DNA of 64,000 bases from contig CM061244.1 in NCBI GenBank assembly GCA_030848705.1, positions 107,653,111 through 107,717,110 on the forward strand. The letters are read 5' to 3'. Source of the DNA: Heracleum sosnowskyi (lineage: Eukaryota > Streptophyta > Magnoliopsida > Apiales > Apiaceae). The notes below the pieces were generated by a model. It saw nothing but the letters and a program-made list of their open reading frames with translations. It was not told the DNA's origin and did no database searches. This document shows positions 1-9,194 of the stretch, piece by piece; position 1 is the first letter of the stretch; every line of letters begins with the position of its first letter. The position numbers and the translations under genes were made by a program.

Positions 1-117
1 TGTTTTTGTTTATTCAGTTCAGTTTCATTTTATCAGTGTTTTAAGTTTAAGAAAATATCAAGAATTGTATTCAACCCCCCCCCTTCTACAATTCTGTTAG
101 GTCATTTGGGAATAACA
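1..117 (+). repeat. 3' end of the 5' LTR of element A
   Basis: This stretch repeats at 25154-25271, the end of the 3' LTR. It includes the TTGTATTCAAC(C)nTTCTACA block shared by the copia LTRs here and ends in the terminal dinucleotide CA (AATAACA). The rest of this LTR lies upstream of the window. Confidence 0.93.
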
Positions 118-119
118 AT

Positions 120-131
120 TGGTATCAGAGC
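120..131 (+). other. Primer-binding site of element A (tRNA-iMet type)
   Basis: TGGTATCAGAGC begins 3 bp after the LTR end. It is the usual copia primer site, complementary to the 3' end of plant initiator methionine tRNA. Confidence 0.9.
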
Positions 132-180
132 GAGCTTCTAACATACAAGAAGTTTAAAGATCAAGACCAAAACAGAAACC

Positions 181-1282
181 ATGGTGAAGAAGGATGCAGG
201 TGTGAAGATACCAGTTCTTGATAAGGACAATTACTTTCACTGGAAAGTAAAGATGCATTTACATCTCATGTCTATGGATGAGAGATATGTAGACTGCATT
301 GAGAAAGGTCCACACGTTCCCATGAAGGTTGCATCTAGAGTTGGAGTGCCAGATGATGCTCCTGATGTGGAAATTCCAAAACTTGTCTCAGAATGGACTA
401 TTGAAGATGTTGCAGAAGTCCATAAAGATAAAAGAACCATGAACATTCTGTTTAATGGTTTGGAGCAAGAGATGTTTGACAATGTCATAAACTGTACGAC
501 TTCCAAAGAAGTATGGGACACTGTCAGAACACTATGTGAAGGAACTGAGCAAGTAAGGGAGAACAAAATGCAACTCCTTATACAACAATATGAGCACTTT
601 CACTTTAAAGCTGGTGAAACCCTAAATGACACGTTTAGTAGGTTTCAAAAGCTTCTGAATGGATTAAAGTTGTATGGGAGAATCTACCAAACTAAGGACT
701 CAAACCTTAAATTTCTAAGAGCTCTTCCAAAAGAATGGAAGCCTATGACTGTTTCTCTAAGAAACACTCAAGAGTACAAAGATTACACTCTTGAAAGGCT
801 GTATGGAACATTGAAGACTTATGAGCTGGAAATGGAGCAAGATGAGGAAATTGAAAAGGTACAGAAGAAGGGTGGATCCATTGCATTGATTGCATCTGTG
901 AACCAACTGGAAGATGACACTGAAGAAGCTGCAAAGGCCACAACTAGTCGAGCTAGTTGTAGAAGTGATGTCAGCAAGGGTAAAGGTAAGATGACAGAAG
1001 AAGAAGAACCAGAACCAGCCAACTTGGATGACTTAGATGAGATTGATGAACACATTGCTTTTCTATCTAGAAAATTCTCTAAGTTCAAGTTCAAAAGAAA
1101 CTCAGAAGCAAGGCCACCAAGAAGAGACTTTCAACCTAGCAAAACAAACTGGATTGAAAAGTCTAAATCTAAATGTTTCAATTGTGGAATGCTTGGTCAC
1201 TTTGCTGGAGACTGCAGAAAGCCCAAGATTGAGAAGAGCAACAGGAAATTTGAGCCTGTTGATTATAAAAAGAAATACTTTG
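181..1282 (+). CDS. gag: Element A gag, 5' part (interrupted)
   Basis: Structural capsid protein of a copia element. The first 367 codons are present from ATG 181, the first start after the primer site. The N-terminal half is the copia gag domain (UBN2-type) with the typical 'WKVKMHLHLMS' opening. A CCHC zinc knuckle of the form CX2CX4HX4C lies near residues 332-345 (CFNCGMLGHFAGDC). The frame is broken at 1283 by the LTR of element B. Reading on into that LTR adds about 17 unrelated residues before a stop, so this copy makes only a truncated Gag. The remainder of gag is at 14381-15750, in phase if B is ignored. Confidence 0.88.
1278..1282. repeat. Target-site duplication of element B (left copy, CTTTG)
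   Basis: CTTTG directly precedes the 5' LTR of B. The same five bases follow the 3' LTR at 14376-14380. This fixes both ends of B and shows it inserted as one intact unit. Confidence 0.96.
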
Positions 1283-2701
1283 TGAAAGGCATATGTTTAG
1301 GCCTATTAATATTCCGAGGAAACAACTTAATTTAAACAAGTATGTAATAAGTAAATAATAAGTTAATATGTCACAGGAATCTCAGATAGTCTTATCTGTC
1401 AAGAGAATGAGAAATTAAAGTCATCTACAGACTTGAAGTTATTCTACATTGAAAGAAGTTCAATTTATTGTTCAAGCCTCAGTGAAGTATTCAAGTTAGT
1501 GGATTTACTACAGTGACAGAGATTTCCAGATGGTGACGGAAGAAGTACAGGATCAGAGTTTTGTCAAAGCTCAAGTAAAGAAGCCACAGCTTTAAATGTT
1601 TTAAAGATGAAGAATTATCATTGAAGTCAGTTATTCATGAAACCAGACAGTGCATCGAATGACGACATCAATCAGTGGAATTCAATCATCTATATTCAGT
1701 GGTTTTCAGAAGAGGGAAGAATGCTAGTGTTTAAAGATATCTTATTTGATTTATTAATTTAATTTAATTAATAAATTAATTCTATCAGAATTAATTTATT
1801 TATTAAATTAATTAGGTTAGTAGTTTAAATTATTTATTAACTTAATTCTATTTTAAGAGAATTAATTTAATCTATAATTTAATCTAACTAATTTAAATTA
1901 AAAGGATTTTCTGAAATATGTACTAGTATGACCTGCTTTATTAATTCTAATAAACTCGGTATGACCTTGATGAGAAAGCTCGGTATGACCTATCTCTTTA
2001 GGTTCTACCGAATTATTCATTAGGTCATATTGAGTCAATTCACAGGTCATACTAAGTATTTTGCTTCAGGTCATACAAAGTGCTTTTTAGGTTCTACCGA
2101 GAGTTGGTGGTTTGGCTTAGGTCATACCGGACGTTTTGAGCTAGGTCATACTGACCATACCATGTTCTACCGAAGTCTGTTTCAGGTCATACTAGGCTTA
2201 TTTGGTTTAGTATTAATTGGAAGCAGAAGAGAAAAGGCAAAGCAGTTGTTGAATTGAAAAGACACAGAAGCATTTACTGAAGAACAAAAGCTCAAGCATT
2301 TAATCTTACATCTCTTCAAGAAATTAATTCTAGTTTGTATTGTTAAATCCAAACCACTAGAATTTGATTACTTGTATTGCTTTGACTATCTAGCGGATTT
2401 TTATCCCTAGAACGAATCTTAAATTATCAAATCTTGTTAAATCATTTTATTACAAATATAGATAAATTCATGTCGAATTTATTCTAGATTTGTTTTAATT
2501 TATTTAAGATTCAATCTTGTACTCAGTATCATTTGTAACACCCTTCAAGTTTAATATAAGTTATATTTAACTTGAATCTTGTTTCATTTTTATTCCGCAT
2601 CAATTTGTTCCTAAACAGTTAAATCATTTAAAGAACAAATTTCGAGAAAACGGTATAGTTTGTATTCAACCCCCCTTCTACAAACTTATCAGGACCTAAC
2701 A
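1283..2701 (+). repeat. 5' LTR of element B (1419 bp)
   Basis: Starts TGAAAGG and ends CCTAACA (TG...CA). About twelve copies of a 12-13-mer related to AGGTCATACCGAG, or its reverse CTCGGTATGACCT, lie between about 1921 and 2200, some with TTCTACC in place of TCATACC. An AT-rich tract occupies about 1740-1900. The C-run plus TTCTACA signature is near 2671. I see no convincing TATA box. Confidence 0.95.
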
Positions 2702-2703
2702 AT

Positions 2704-2715
2704 TGGCATCAGAGC
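2704..2715 (+). other. Primer-binding site of element B
   Basis: TGGCATCAGAGC starts 3 bp after the LTR. It differs by one base (T to C at position 4) from the site of element A. Confidence 0.85.
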
Positions 2716-2807
2716 CTTTTGATTGATATACAAATCAAAGATCCAATTGTTTTGAGATTTTTCTTTTAAACTCTGATTTTTTATTTAAATTCTAAAAATC
2801 TCAAAAG

Positions 2808-5048
2808 ATGTCTACTACACAGAAAGTGGGGACAGTTAAAATCCCAATATTCAGCAAGGAGCATTATCCAATGTGGAAGAAGAAAATGCTCCTATTTCTT
2901 AAGGTTGCAAATCCTAAATACTTGGATGTGCTGAAGAGTGGTCCCAAACTTCCTATGATTATTGATCCTGAAGTTGTTGAGGATAATGTTGTGACTAGGG
3001 CTGCTAGAATGTACCCTAAAGATCCCAAGGAATACACTCCTGATGAGAAAGAGGATGTTACCTTGGATTCCTGTCTTCAGTTGATCCTTATTGAGAGTCT
3101 TGATCCTATCATGCATAATCATGTCCTAAATTGTGAAACTGCCAAACATATTTGGGGAACCATAGAGATAATCAATGAGGGGACAGAAGAAGTTAGGGAG
3201 AATATGCTGGAAATTCTCACTTCACAATATGAGCATTTCAGATCAAACCCTGGTGAAGGTATCTCTCAGGTTTTTGAGAGATACAACAAATTAATCAATG
3301 ATCTGAATCTCAATGGGAAGCACTACACCAACAAAGAGATTAACAAGAAGTTCCTTCTTACCCTTCCACCTCATTTGGAGCACAAAATTTCTGCCATTAG
3401 AGAAGCAAGAGATATGAATGAGATTGCTTTGGAGAGATTGTATGGTGTGCTAAAGACCTATGAGCTGGAGCAGATTCAACAGAAGGAGCTGTATGGAACT
3501 GGAAGGATTGTTGGTACCTCCACTGCATTGGCTGCTGAAGTCCCACAGAAACTGGAAGTGAAGGCTGTTCAACCTTCCAGTTCTCACATGAATGTTATTG
3601 ATGCTGAATATGGATTAACATCCATTGATCAATCTGGTGGTGACTTCTATTCTTTGGAAGAACTTGATCAGCTGGAGGATGGTGATTTGGCTTTGATAGT
3701 CAGAAAGTTTGGGAAGTTTAGATTCAAGAGGAATCCCAATCTTAAGTTCAGACCCAGATTTCAGAGAGGTGGATCTTCATCTTCAAGTGGCACAAGGGGT
3801 GGCTACAAAACTGGAACTGTGGAAAGAAGTATAATCAGATGCTACAATTGCAATGAGTTGGGTCACTTTGCTACTGAATGCAGAAAGCCAAAGCAAGTGA
3901 CTAGAAACACATTTGATTCTAGCAAGAAGAACAAGATTGGGAAAGCTTATGTTGCTGAGGGAAAGAGTTGGGATGACACTGACAGTGATGAAGAAGCAGG
4001 TGAGATTGGGAACCTTGCTTTAATGGCTAAAGAGGAAAGCACTTCATCCAGATACATGTCAGAGGTAACCTTTACTGATGCTGAAATGATTTATCATCTT
4101 GGTGGCACCATAAGTTGTGCACGCACTGAAAATGATAGAATAAATCTTTTAAACACAAATCTTGAAAAGGAATTAAAAGATTTGAAACTTGTGCATGTTA
4201 ATCAGGATGAACTTAATGAGAAAATTGCTTTTCTGGAGAATAGGGTTAAATGTTATATTCAACTGGAAACCATTCTTAAGAAAGAGATTAGTGAGCTGAA
4301 GACTAAAGCTAATGCTTATTTCAGTTCTTGTAAGACTGCTAAAGAAATTCTCAATAAGCAAGCTGTTGGTAATCATGTCAGTATAGGTTATGATTATAAT
4401 GAGGCTATAGGATTGCTTGGTATTAATACACCTTGTAGAGTCAGAGAAGAAGGAAAGGTTGTTCCTTATATTCTTAAGGGTATTAAAACACCCTTCTGTA
4501 AGGAGTCTGAGGCAGAGCCTCTGAATGAATCTTCTATCATTATTGCTGAGGAGATTCATGAAGAAGATGTTGCCTTAGAAGCTGAGCAATCCAAAAAGTG
4601 TGTATCTGATATTCCAGTCAAAGTTGCTACAACTAAAAAGACTAAATCAGATATCCATAAGTTGGATCAAAACAACTGTAGAACTAACATGCCTGCTATT
4701 AATTCTTCTCATAAAGCATGTGGTGTGAGTAATTGCATGTCTTGTGCTTTTAATGTTATGTATGCTTTCTTTAATAAAAAGCATGTATCTAGTGATAAGA
4801 CTGCTCCACGTCAACATGTTAATAGTAAGAAGCATGTTAAAGCTAAGACTGCTAATCCTCCTAATATTAAAGTGGATTCATTTATCCCTAAGCCTACTCA
4901 GAAATGTGTTAAGGCTGGCTATAAATGGAAACGCTCTTATGTGAAAGAGGTTGAAGTAGGTTTAGTTAGAAATGTTGTTTTGCCTGACAAAGGCCAGTTT
5001 TTTAAGTATGCCGGACCCAATCAATTTTGGGTTCCGAGGAAGGACTAA
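2808..5048 (+). CDS. gag: Element B Gag (746 aa)
   Basis: Capsid/nucleocapsid protein. The start is ATG 2808, the first in-frame ATG after the primer site. Residues about 10-225 form the copia gag (UBN2-type) domain. A CCHC zinc knuckle CX2CX4HX4C (CYNCNELGHFATEC) lies at about 345-358. An acidic stretch (about 395-410) is followed by a heptad-like region (about 440-510) suggesting a coiled coil. The C-terminus ends in the sequence FWVPRKD. The ORF overlaps the -1 frame of pol by 22 nt. At 746 aa it is longer than the gag of small copia elements, as expected for the Sirevirus lineage. It is intact. Confidence 0.93.
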   Translation: MSTTQKVGTVKIPIFSKEHYPMWKKKMLLFLKVANPKYLDVLKSGPKLPMIIDPEVVEDNVVTRAARMYPKDPKEYTPDEKEDVTLDSCLQLILIESLDPIMHNHVLNCETAKHIWGTIEIINEGTEEVRENMLEILTSQYEHFRSNPGEGISQVFERYNKLINDLNLNGKHYTNKEINKKFLLTLPPHLEHKISAIREARDMNEIALERLYGVLKTYELEQIQQKELYGTGRIVGTSTALAAEVPQKLEVKAVQPSSSHMNVIDAEYGLTSIDQSGGDFYSLEELDQLEDGDLALIVRKFGKFRFKRNPNLKFRPRFQRGGSSSSSGTRGGYKTGTVERSIIRCYNCNELGHFATECRKPKQVTRNTFDSSKKNKIGKAYVAEGKSWDDTDSDEEAGEIGNLALMAKEESTSSRYMSEVTFTDAEMIYHLGGTISCARTENDRINLLNTNLEKELKDLKLVHVNQDELNEKIAFLENRVKCYIQLETILKKEISELKTKANAYFSSCKTAKEILNKQAVGNHVSIGYDYNEAIGLLGINTPCRVREEGKVVPYILKGIKTPFCKESEAEPLNESSIIIAEEIHEEDVALEAEQSKKCVSDIPVKVATTKKTKSDIHKLDQNNCRTNMPAINSSHKACGVSNCMSCAFNVMYAFFNKKHVSSDKTAPRQHVNSKKHVKAKTANPPNIKVDSFIPKPTQKCVKAGYKWKRSYVKEVEVGLVRNVVLPDKGQFFKYAGPNQFWVPRKD

Positions 5049-8000
5049 TCAATCTGATATTGCAGGGAGTTAAACAGGTAAACCGTGTTATGTGGATTCT
5101 TGACAGTGGCTGTTCAAGGCATATGACCGGAGATAGAGCCCTGCTATCAGATGTGGTTGTGAAAGCTGGCCCAGTAGTTACCTTTGGAGATAACAGCAAG
5201 GGTATTACGAAAGGATATGGCTGTTTGAAGTACGGAAATGTTATCATTGAAGATGTTTCATTTGTGGAAGGTCTGACGTTCAATCTTCTCAGCATCAGTC
5301 AGTTCTGTGACAGAGGATATGCTGTTTCCTTTGAAAGAGAGAAGTGTCAGATCACTCACAAGAAGAATGGAAAGCCTGCTCTTCAAGGAGTAAGGAAAGG
5401 TGACTTGTTCATAGCTGATCTGAACTCGGGATTCAAAGATGAAGTGAATTGTTTTTATGCTAAAGCTTCATCAGATGATAGTTGGCTATGGCACAAGAAG
5501 ATGTCTCACCTTAACTTCAAAACTATGAACTCTTTAGTCAAGAGGGAATTAGTTAGAGGTTTGCCTCAAATGGAATTTACACAGGAAGGACTGTGTGAGG
5601 CATGTCAGAAAGGAAAGTCAAAGAAAGCGTCTCACAAGGGCACTGACACATCTTCAATAACTGAACCTCTTCAGCTACTGCATATGGATTTGTTTGGTCC
5701 AGTTAATGTGATGTCCATGTCAAAGAAACAATATGCACTTGTGATTGTTGATGACTATTCAAAATATACATGGGTTTTATTCCTACATTCCAAGGATGAG
5801 ACCCCATTTCTGGTGATTGGCCATGTGAAGTTGATTGAGCTGGATTATAGATTCCCTGTTAGAGCCATAAGGTCAGATAATGGTACAGAATTCAAGAATG
5901 CCATTCTGAATGACTTTTGTGCTGATAAAGGAATAACAAGACAGTATTCTGCCCCTAGAACTCCTCAACAAAATGGAGTAGTGGAAAGAAAGAATCGTAC
6001 ATTGATTGAAGCTGCTAGGACTATGTTAAGTGAGTCCAAACTTCCAATGTACTTTTGGGCTGAAGCAGCGAATACAGCTTGTTATACTCAGAATCGAACT
6101 TTAATCAACAAAGACCTAATGAAGACTCCGTATGAGATCATGAACAACAAGAAACCAACTGTCAAGTACTTTCATGTATTTGGAGCAAAATGCTTTGTAC
6201 TTTTAGATGAAAATGTTAAACGTGGCAAGTTTGAGGCCAAGGCACAAGAAGCTATTTTTGTTGGTTATTCCAGAAGATCTTACAGGGTTTATGTGGTTGA
6301 TAGTCACACAGTAAAGGAAAGTGTCAATGTTACTTTTGATGACACTAAGTTCCCCAATATCCAAAAAGGAGATTCATCTGAAGAGCTGAAGTTTGATAAC
6401 TTGCCAGACTCAGAATCAGATGATGATGCCCCACCTGAAGTTATTGCTGGAAATGATAATCACAATGATGATAATAATCCTGGTGATGGTGGTGGAAACA
6501 TTGGTAACAATGGAGATACCACTAACACTGGAGAAGAATCATCAAGGCAGACAAGCAACAACTCAGGGGGAGCAAATGAAGGATCAACTAGTCACTCACA
6601 ACATCAAAGTGAATTTCAAGGCGAATCATCAAGATCAAATCTTCCAAGACAGACTGTTTGGAATAGAGCTCATCCTTTTGAGCTGATCATTGGTGATCCA
6701 GATGCTGGAGTTAAAACTAGAAGTGCGTCTCAGAATGAATGTCTTTTCTCAGCATTTCTATCTAAAATGGAGCCAAAGAAAACTGAGGAAGCACTTACTG
6801 ATCCAGATTGGGTGATTGCTATGCAAGATGAACTCAATCAGTTTGAACAACAACAAGTCTGGAAGCTGGTACCCAGGCCAAAGAACAAGAAAGTAGTTGG
6901 TACTAGATGGGTATACAGGAACAAGCTAGATGAGGATGGCATTGTTACTAGGAACAAGGCAAGACTGGTTGCACAAGGGTACTCTCAAGCTGAAGGCATT
7001 GATTATGATGAAACCTATGCACCAGTGGCTAGACTTGAGGCCATCAGGATGTTCTTAGCATTTGCTGCTTACTCCAATTTTAAAGTCTATCAAATGGATG
7101 TTAAGAGTGCATTCCTGAATGGTGAACTTGATGAAGAAGTGTATGTGGAACAGCCCCCTGGCTTTGAAAATCAGGAGTTGCTGGACTTTGTGTACTTTCT
7201 CTTCAAGGCTATCTATGGTCTCAAACAAGCCCCAAGAAAATGGTATGACACTCTCTCTGGTTTTCTTTTAGAAAATGGTTTTGTTAGAGGTATCATAGAC
7301 AAAACTCTTTTTTCAAAGAAACACAAAAGTGATATGATATTAGTCCAAGTCTATGTGGATGACATCATATTTGGGTCTACTAATGATAATCTCTGTAAGA
7401 GATTTGCTGAGCTAATGCAGAGTAAGTTTGAAATGAGTATGATGGGTGAGCTGAAGTTCTTTCTTGGATTGCAAGTAAGTCAAAGGTCAAATGGTATATT
7501 TATTTGTCAATCCAAGTATCTCAAAGAACTTCTCAAGAAGTATCATATGGAGGACTCAGCATCAGCAAGGACTCCATCTGCAACAGCCGTCAAACTTGGA
7601 GCTTCTGACAAATCTATCAAGGTAGATGTTACAAGCTACAGAGGTATGATTGGCTCCTTACTCTATCTTACTGCTAGTAGACCAGATATTATGTATGCTA
7701 CATGCTTGTGTGCAAGGTTCCAAGCGGACCCTAGAGATGTTCATCTCGTTGCTGTGAAAAGAATCTTGAGATATCTTAAGGGTACACCTAATCTAGGTAT
7801 CTGGTACCCTAAAGATTCTGGTTTTAATCTTGTTGGATATACAGATTCTGATTATGCAGGTAGTGTTGTGGATAGAAAGAGTACCTCTGGGAGTTGTCAA
7901 TTCCTAGGAGGTAGGTTGATTTCCTGGTATAGCAAGAAACAGCAAACAGTTTCCAATTCAACAGCAGAAGCTGAATATATTGCTGCTGGAAGCTGTTGTG

Positions 8001-8302
8001 CTCAGATCTTATGGATAAGGAATCAATTAAAGGACTACGGCTTTGCATTAGACAAAATTCCCATATTTTGTGATAATACAAGTGCCATAGCAATCTCCAA
8101 CAACCCTGTGCAGCACTCGAGAACGAAGCACATTGATATCAGGTATCATTTTATCAGAGAGCATGTTATGGATGGGACAGTGGAGTTACACTTTGTACCC
8201 ACTGAAGAACAGACTGCAGATATTTTCACTAAATCTGTTGATGAATCCACATTTATCAAGTTAGTTGGTAAATTGGGTATGTTGAACAGTCTTAGTGATT
8301 GA
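5027..8302 (+). CDS. pol: Element B Pol: protease, integrase, reverse transcriptase, RNase H (~1090 aa)
   Basis: Copia-order polyprotein in the -1 frame relative to gag. The open frame begins at 5006 after a TAA, with no early ATG, so pol must be made by frameshift or RNA processing rather than its own start. In order: aspartic protease (WILDSGCSRHM, D near residue 26); GAG-pre-integrase zinc region (WLWHKKMSHLNF ... CEACQKGK); integrase core with D in HMDLFGP, D in RSDNGTEF and E in GVVERKNRT; reverse transcriptase (RVT_2) with KARLVAQGYSQ, YQMDVKSAFLNG and catalytic YVDDIIFGS near residues 776-784; RNase H with YTDSDYAG and STAEAEY. No stops or frameshifts are visible. The product copies and integrates the element. 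Confidence 0.95.
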   Translation: MGSEEGLINLILQGVKQVNRVMWILDSGCSRHMTGDRALLSDVVVKAGPVVTFGDNSKGITKGYGCLKYGNVIIEDVSFVEGLTFNLLSISQFCDRGYAVSFEREKCQITHKKNGKPALQGVRKGDLFIADLNSGFKDEVNCFYAKASSDDSWLWHKKMSHLNFKTMNSLVKRELVRGLPQMEFTQEGLCEACQKGKSKKASHKGTDTSSITEPLQLLHMDLFGPVNVMSMSKKQYALVIVDDYSKYTWVLFLHSKDETPFLVIGHVKLIELDYRFPVRAIRSDNGTEFKNAILNDFCADKGITRQYSAPRTPQQNGVVERKNRTLIEAARTMLSESKLPMYFWAEAANTACYTQNRTLINKDLMKTPYEIMNNKKPTVKYFHVFGAKCFVLLDENVKRGKFEAKAQEAIFVGYSRRSYRVYVVDSHTVKESVNVTFDDTKFPNIQKGDSSEELKFDNLPDSESDDDAPPEVIAGNDNHNDDNNPGDGGGNIGNNGDTTNTGEESSRQTSNNSGGANEGSTSHSQHQSEFQGESSRSNLPRQTVWNRAHPFELIIGDPDAGVKTRSASQNECLFSAFLSKMEPKKTEEALTDPDWVIAMQDELNQFEQQQVWKLVPRPKNKKVVGTRWVYRNKLDEDGIVTRNKARLVAQGYSQAEGIDYDETYAPVARLEAIRMFLAFAAYSNFKVYQMDVKSAFLNGELDEEVYVEQPPGFENQELLDFVYFLFKAIYGLKQAPRKWYDTLSGFLLENGFVRGIIDKTLFSKKHKSDMILVQVYVDDIIFGSTNDNLCKRFAELMQSKFEMSMMGELKFFLGLQVSQRSNGIFICQSKYLKELLKKYHMEDSASARTPSATAVKLGASDKSIKVDVTSYRGMIGSLLYLTASRPDIMYATCLCARFQADPRDVHLVAVKRILRYLKGTPNLGIWYPKDSGFNLVGYTDSDYAGSVVDRKSTSGSCQFLGGRLISWYSKKQQTVSNSTAEAEYIAAGSCCAQILWIRNQLKDYGFALDKIPIFCDNTSAIAISNNPVQHSRTKHIDIRYHFIREHVMDGTVELHFVPTEEQTADIFTKSVDESTFIKLVGKLGMLNSLSD

Positions 8303-8654
8303 CAATATCTCCGGTAGGTTTGTTCTTAACTAAATCATTTTCTCTTGGTGTTTTAAGATGTTAAATATTGCCTATCCATGTTCATTGTATAAAGCTTGTT
8401 AATTTAAATGTTCTGAATAATTTAATTTCTTTAAAAATATTTTTCTCATTTTCCATGGAGAAATGTATTTTTATTGAAAATTTACTTATTTAGACTCATT
8501 TAAGTTATTTTCAGATTATAAAATTTTTTGTTCGAATTTTTATGCAAGTCTAGGTAGTTTTGTGTTTTTAATTTATTTTATGCAGTAGGTTTTTATACTG
8601 ATAGCAGTTTGTCTGTGAATATTGTGTTTTTTGATAACTTCTGATTGCATTTTG

Positions 8655-8980
8655 TCTCGGTATGACCCTCTAGAGGTCATATTGACTTGTTTTTAAATAA
8701 TGTTATTAGTTTTATTTGTAATAAAACTCGGTATGACCCTTTAGACAGGTCATATTGGTTTTTTTGTTAATTATTTAATTCCAAAAACTCGGTATGACCT
8801 CTGCTGTGGTCATATTGGTTTTATTTTGTTAATTATTCAATAGTTTTTCTTATTTTCTCGGTATGACCTAGGCTGTGCTCGGTATGACCTCAACCAAAAA
8901 CTCGGTATGACCTCCCTTTAGGTCATACCGAGCTCTTCAGATTCTATTGCCTATAAATACTGAGCACCCAAGGTCATACT
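8655..8980 (+). promoter_or_regulatory. Motif array and TATA box between pol and aORF in element B
   Basis: About eleven copies of CTCGGTATGACC or its reverse complement GGTCATAYYGAG are packed into about 320 bp. Several pairs face each other as imperfect palindromes (for example 8657 with 8673, and 8901 with 8919). They end just before CTATAAATAC (TATAAA at 8952-8957), 243 bp upstream of the aORF ATG. I infer a separate promoter for the aORF. The same motif fills part of the LTR. Confidence 0.65.
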
Positions 8981-9130
8981 CTTCTCATTCCTTTCTAACT
9001 CAAGTTTTTACTTAGTTAACTTTGCTCTAGTTTGTGTTTTATTCTTAGAACAACGAACTATTGCAAATTTTTCTTGTGAATTTCTTGGGATTTTATTTCT
9101 TTGCTGATTAATATTATTAATTGCTGGTTC

Positions 9131-9138
<8 letters not shown>

Positions 9139-9172
<34 letters not shown>

Positions 9173-9186
9173 TTTTATTATTATTA
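9139..9186. repeat. TTA/ATT trinucleotide microsatellite
   Basis: A long run of TTA/ATT repeats, broken once by a short T-run, lies in the presumed leader of the element B aORF and ends 9 bp before its ATG. It is AT-only and should be length-variable. Confidence 0.9.
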
Positions 9187-9194
9187 AATTTCTA

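Noticed and set aside
2030..2257. 75-codon ORF in the 5' LTR of B (repeated at 13704-13931) with GHT repeats
   Set aside because: It is the translation of the repeated DNA motif array. It has no independent start context or family, and the repeated peptide is explained by the motif.
4997..5005. T-run (TTTTTTA) near the gag end of B as a -1 slippery site
   Set aside because: In the gag frame it reads TTT TTT AAG preceded by G, which is not a proper X XXY YYZ heptamer, and the -1 frame meets TAA at 5003 directly after it.
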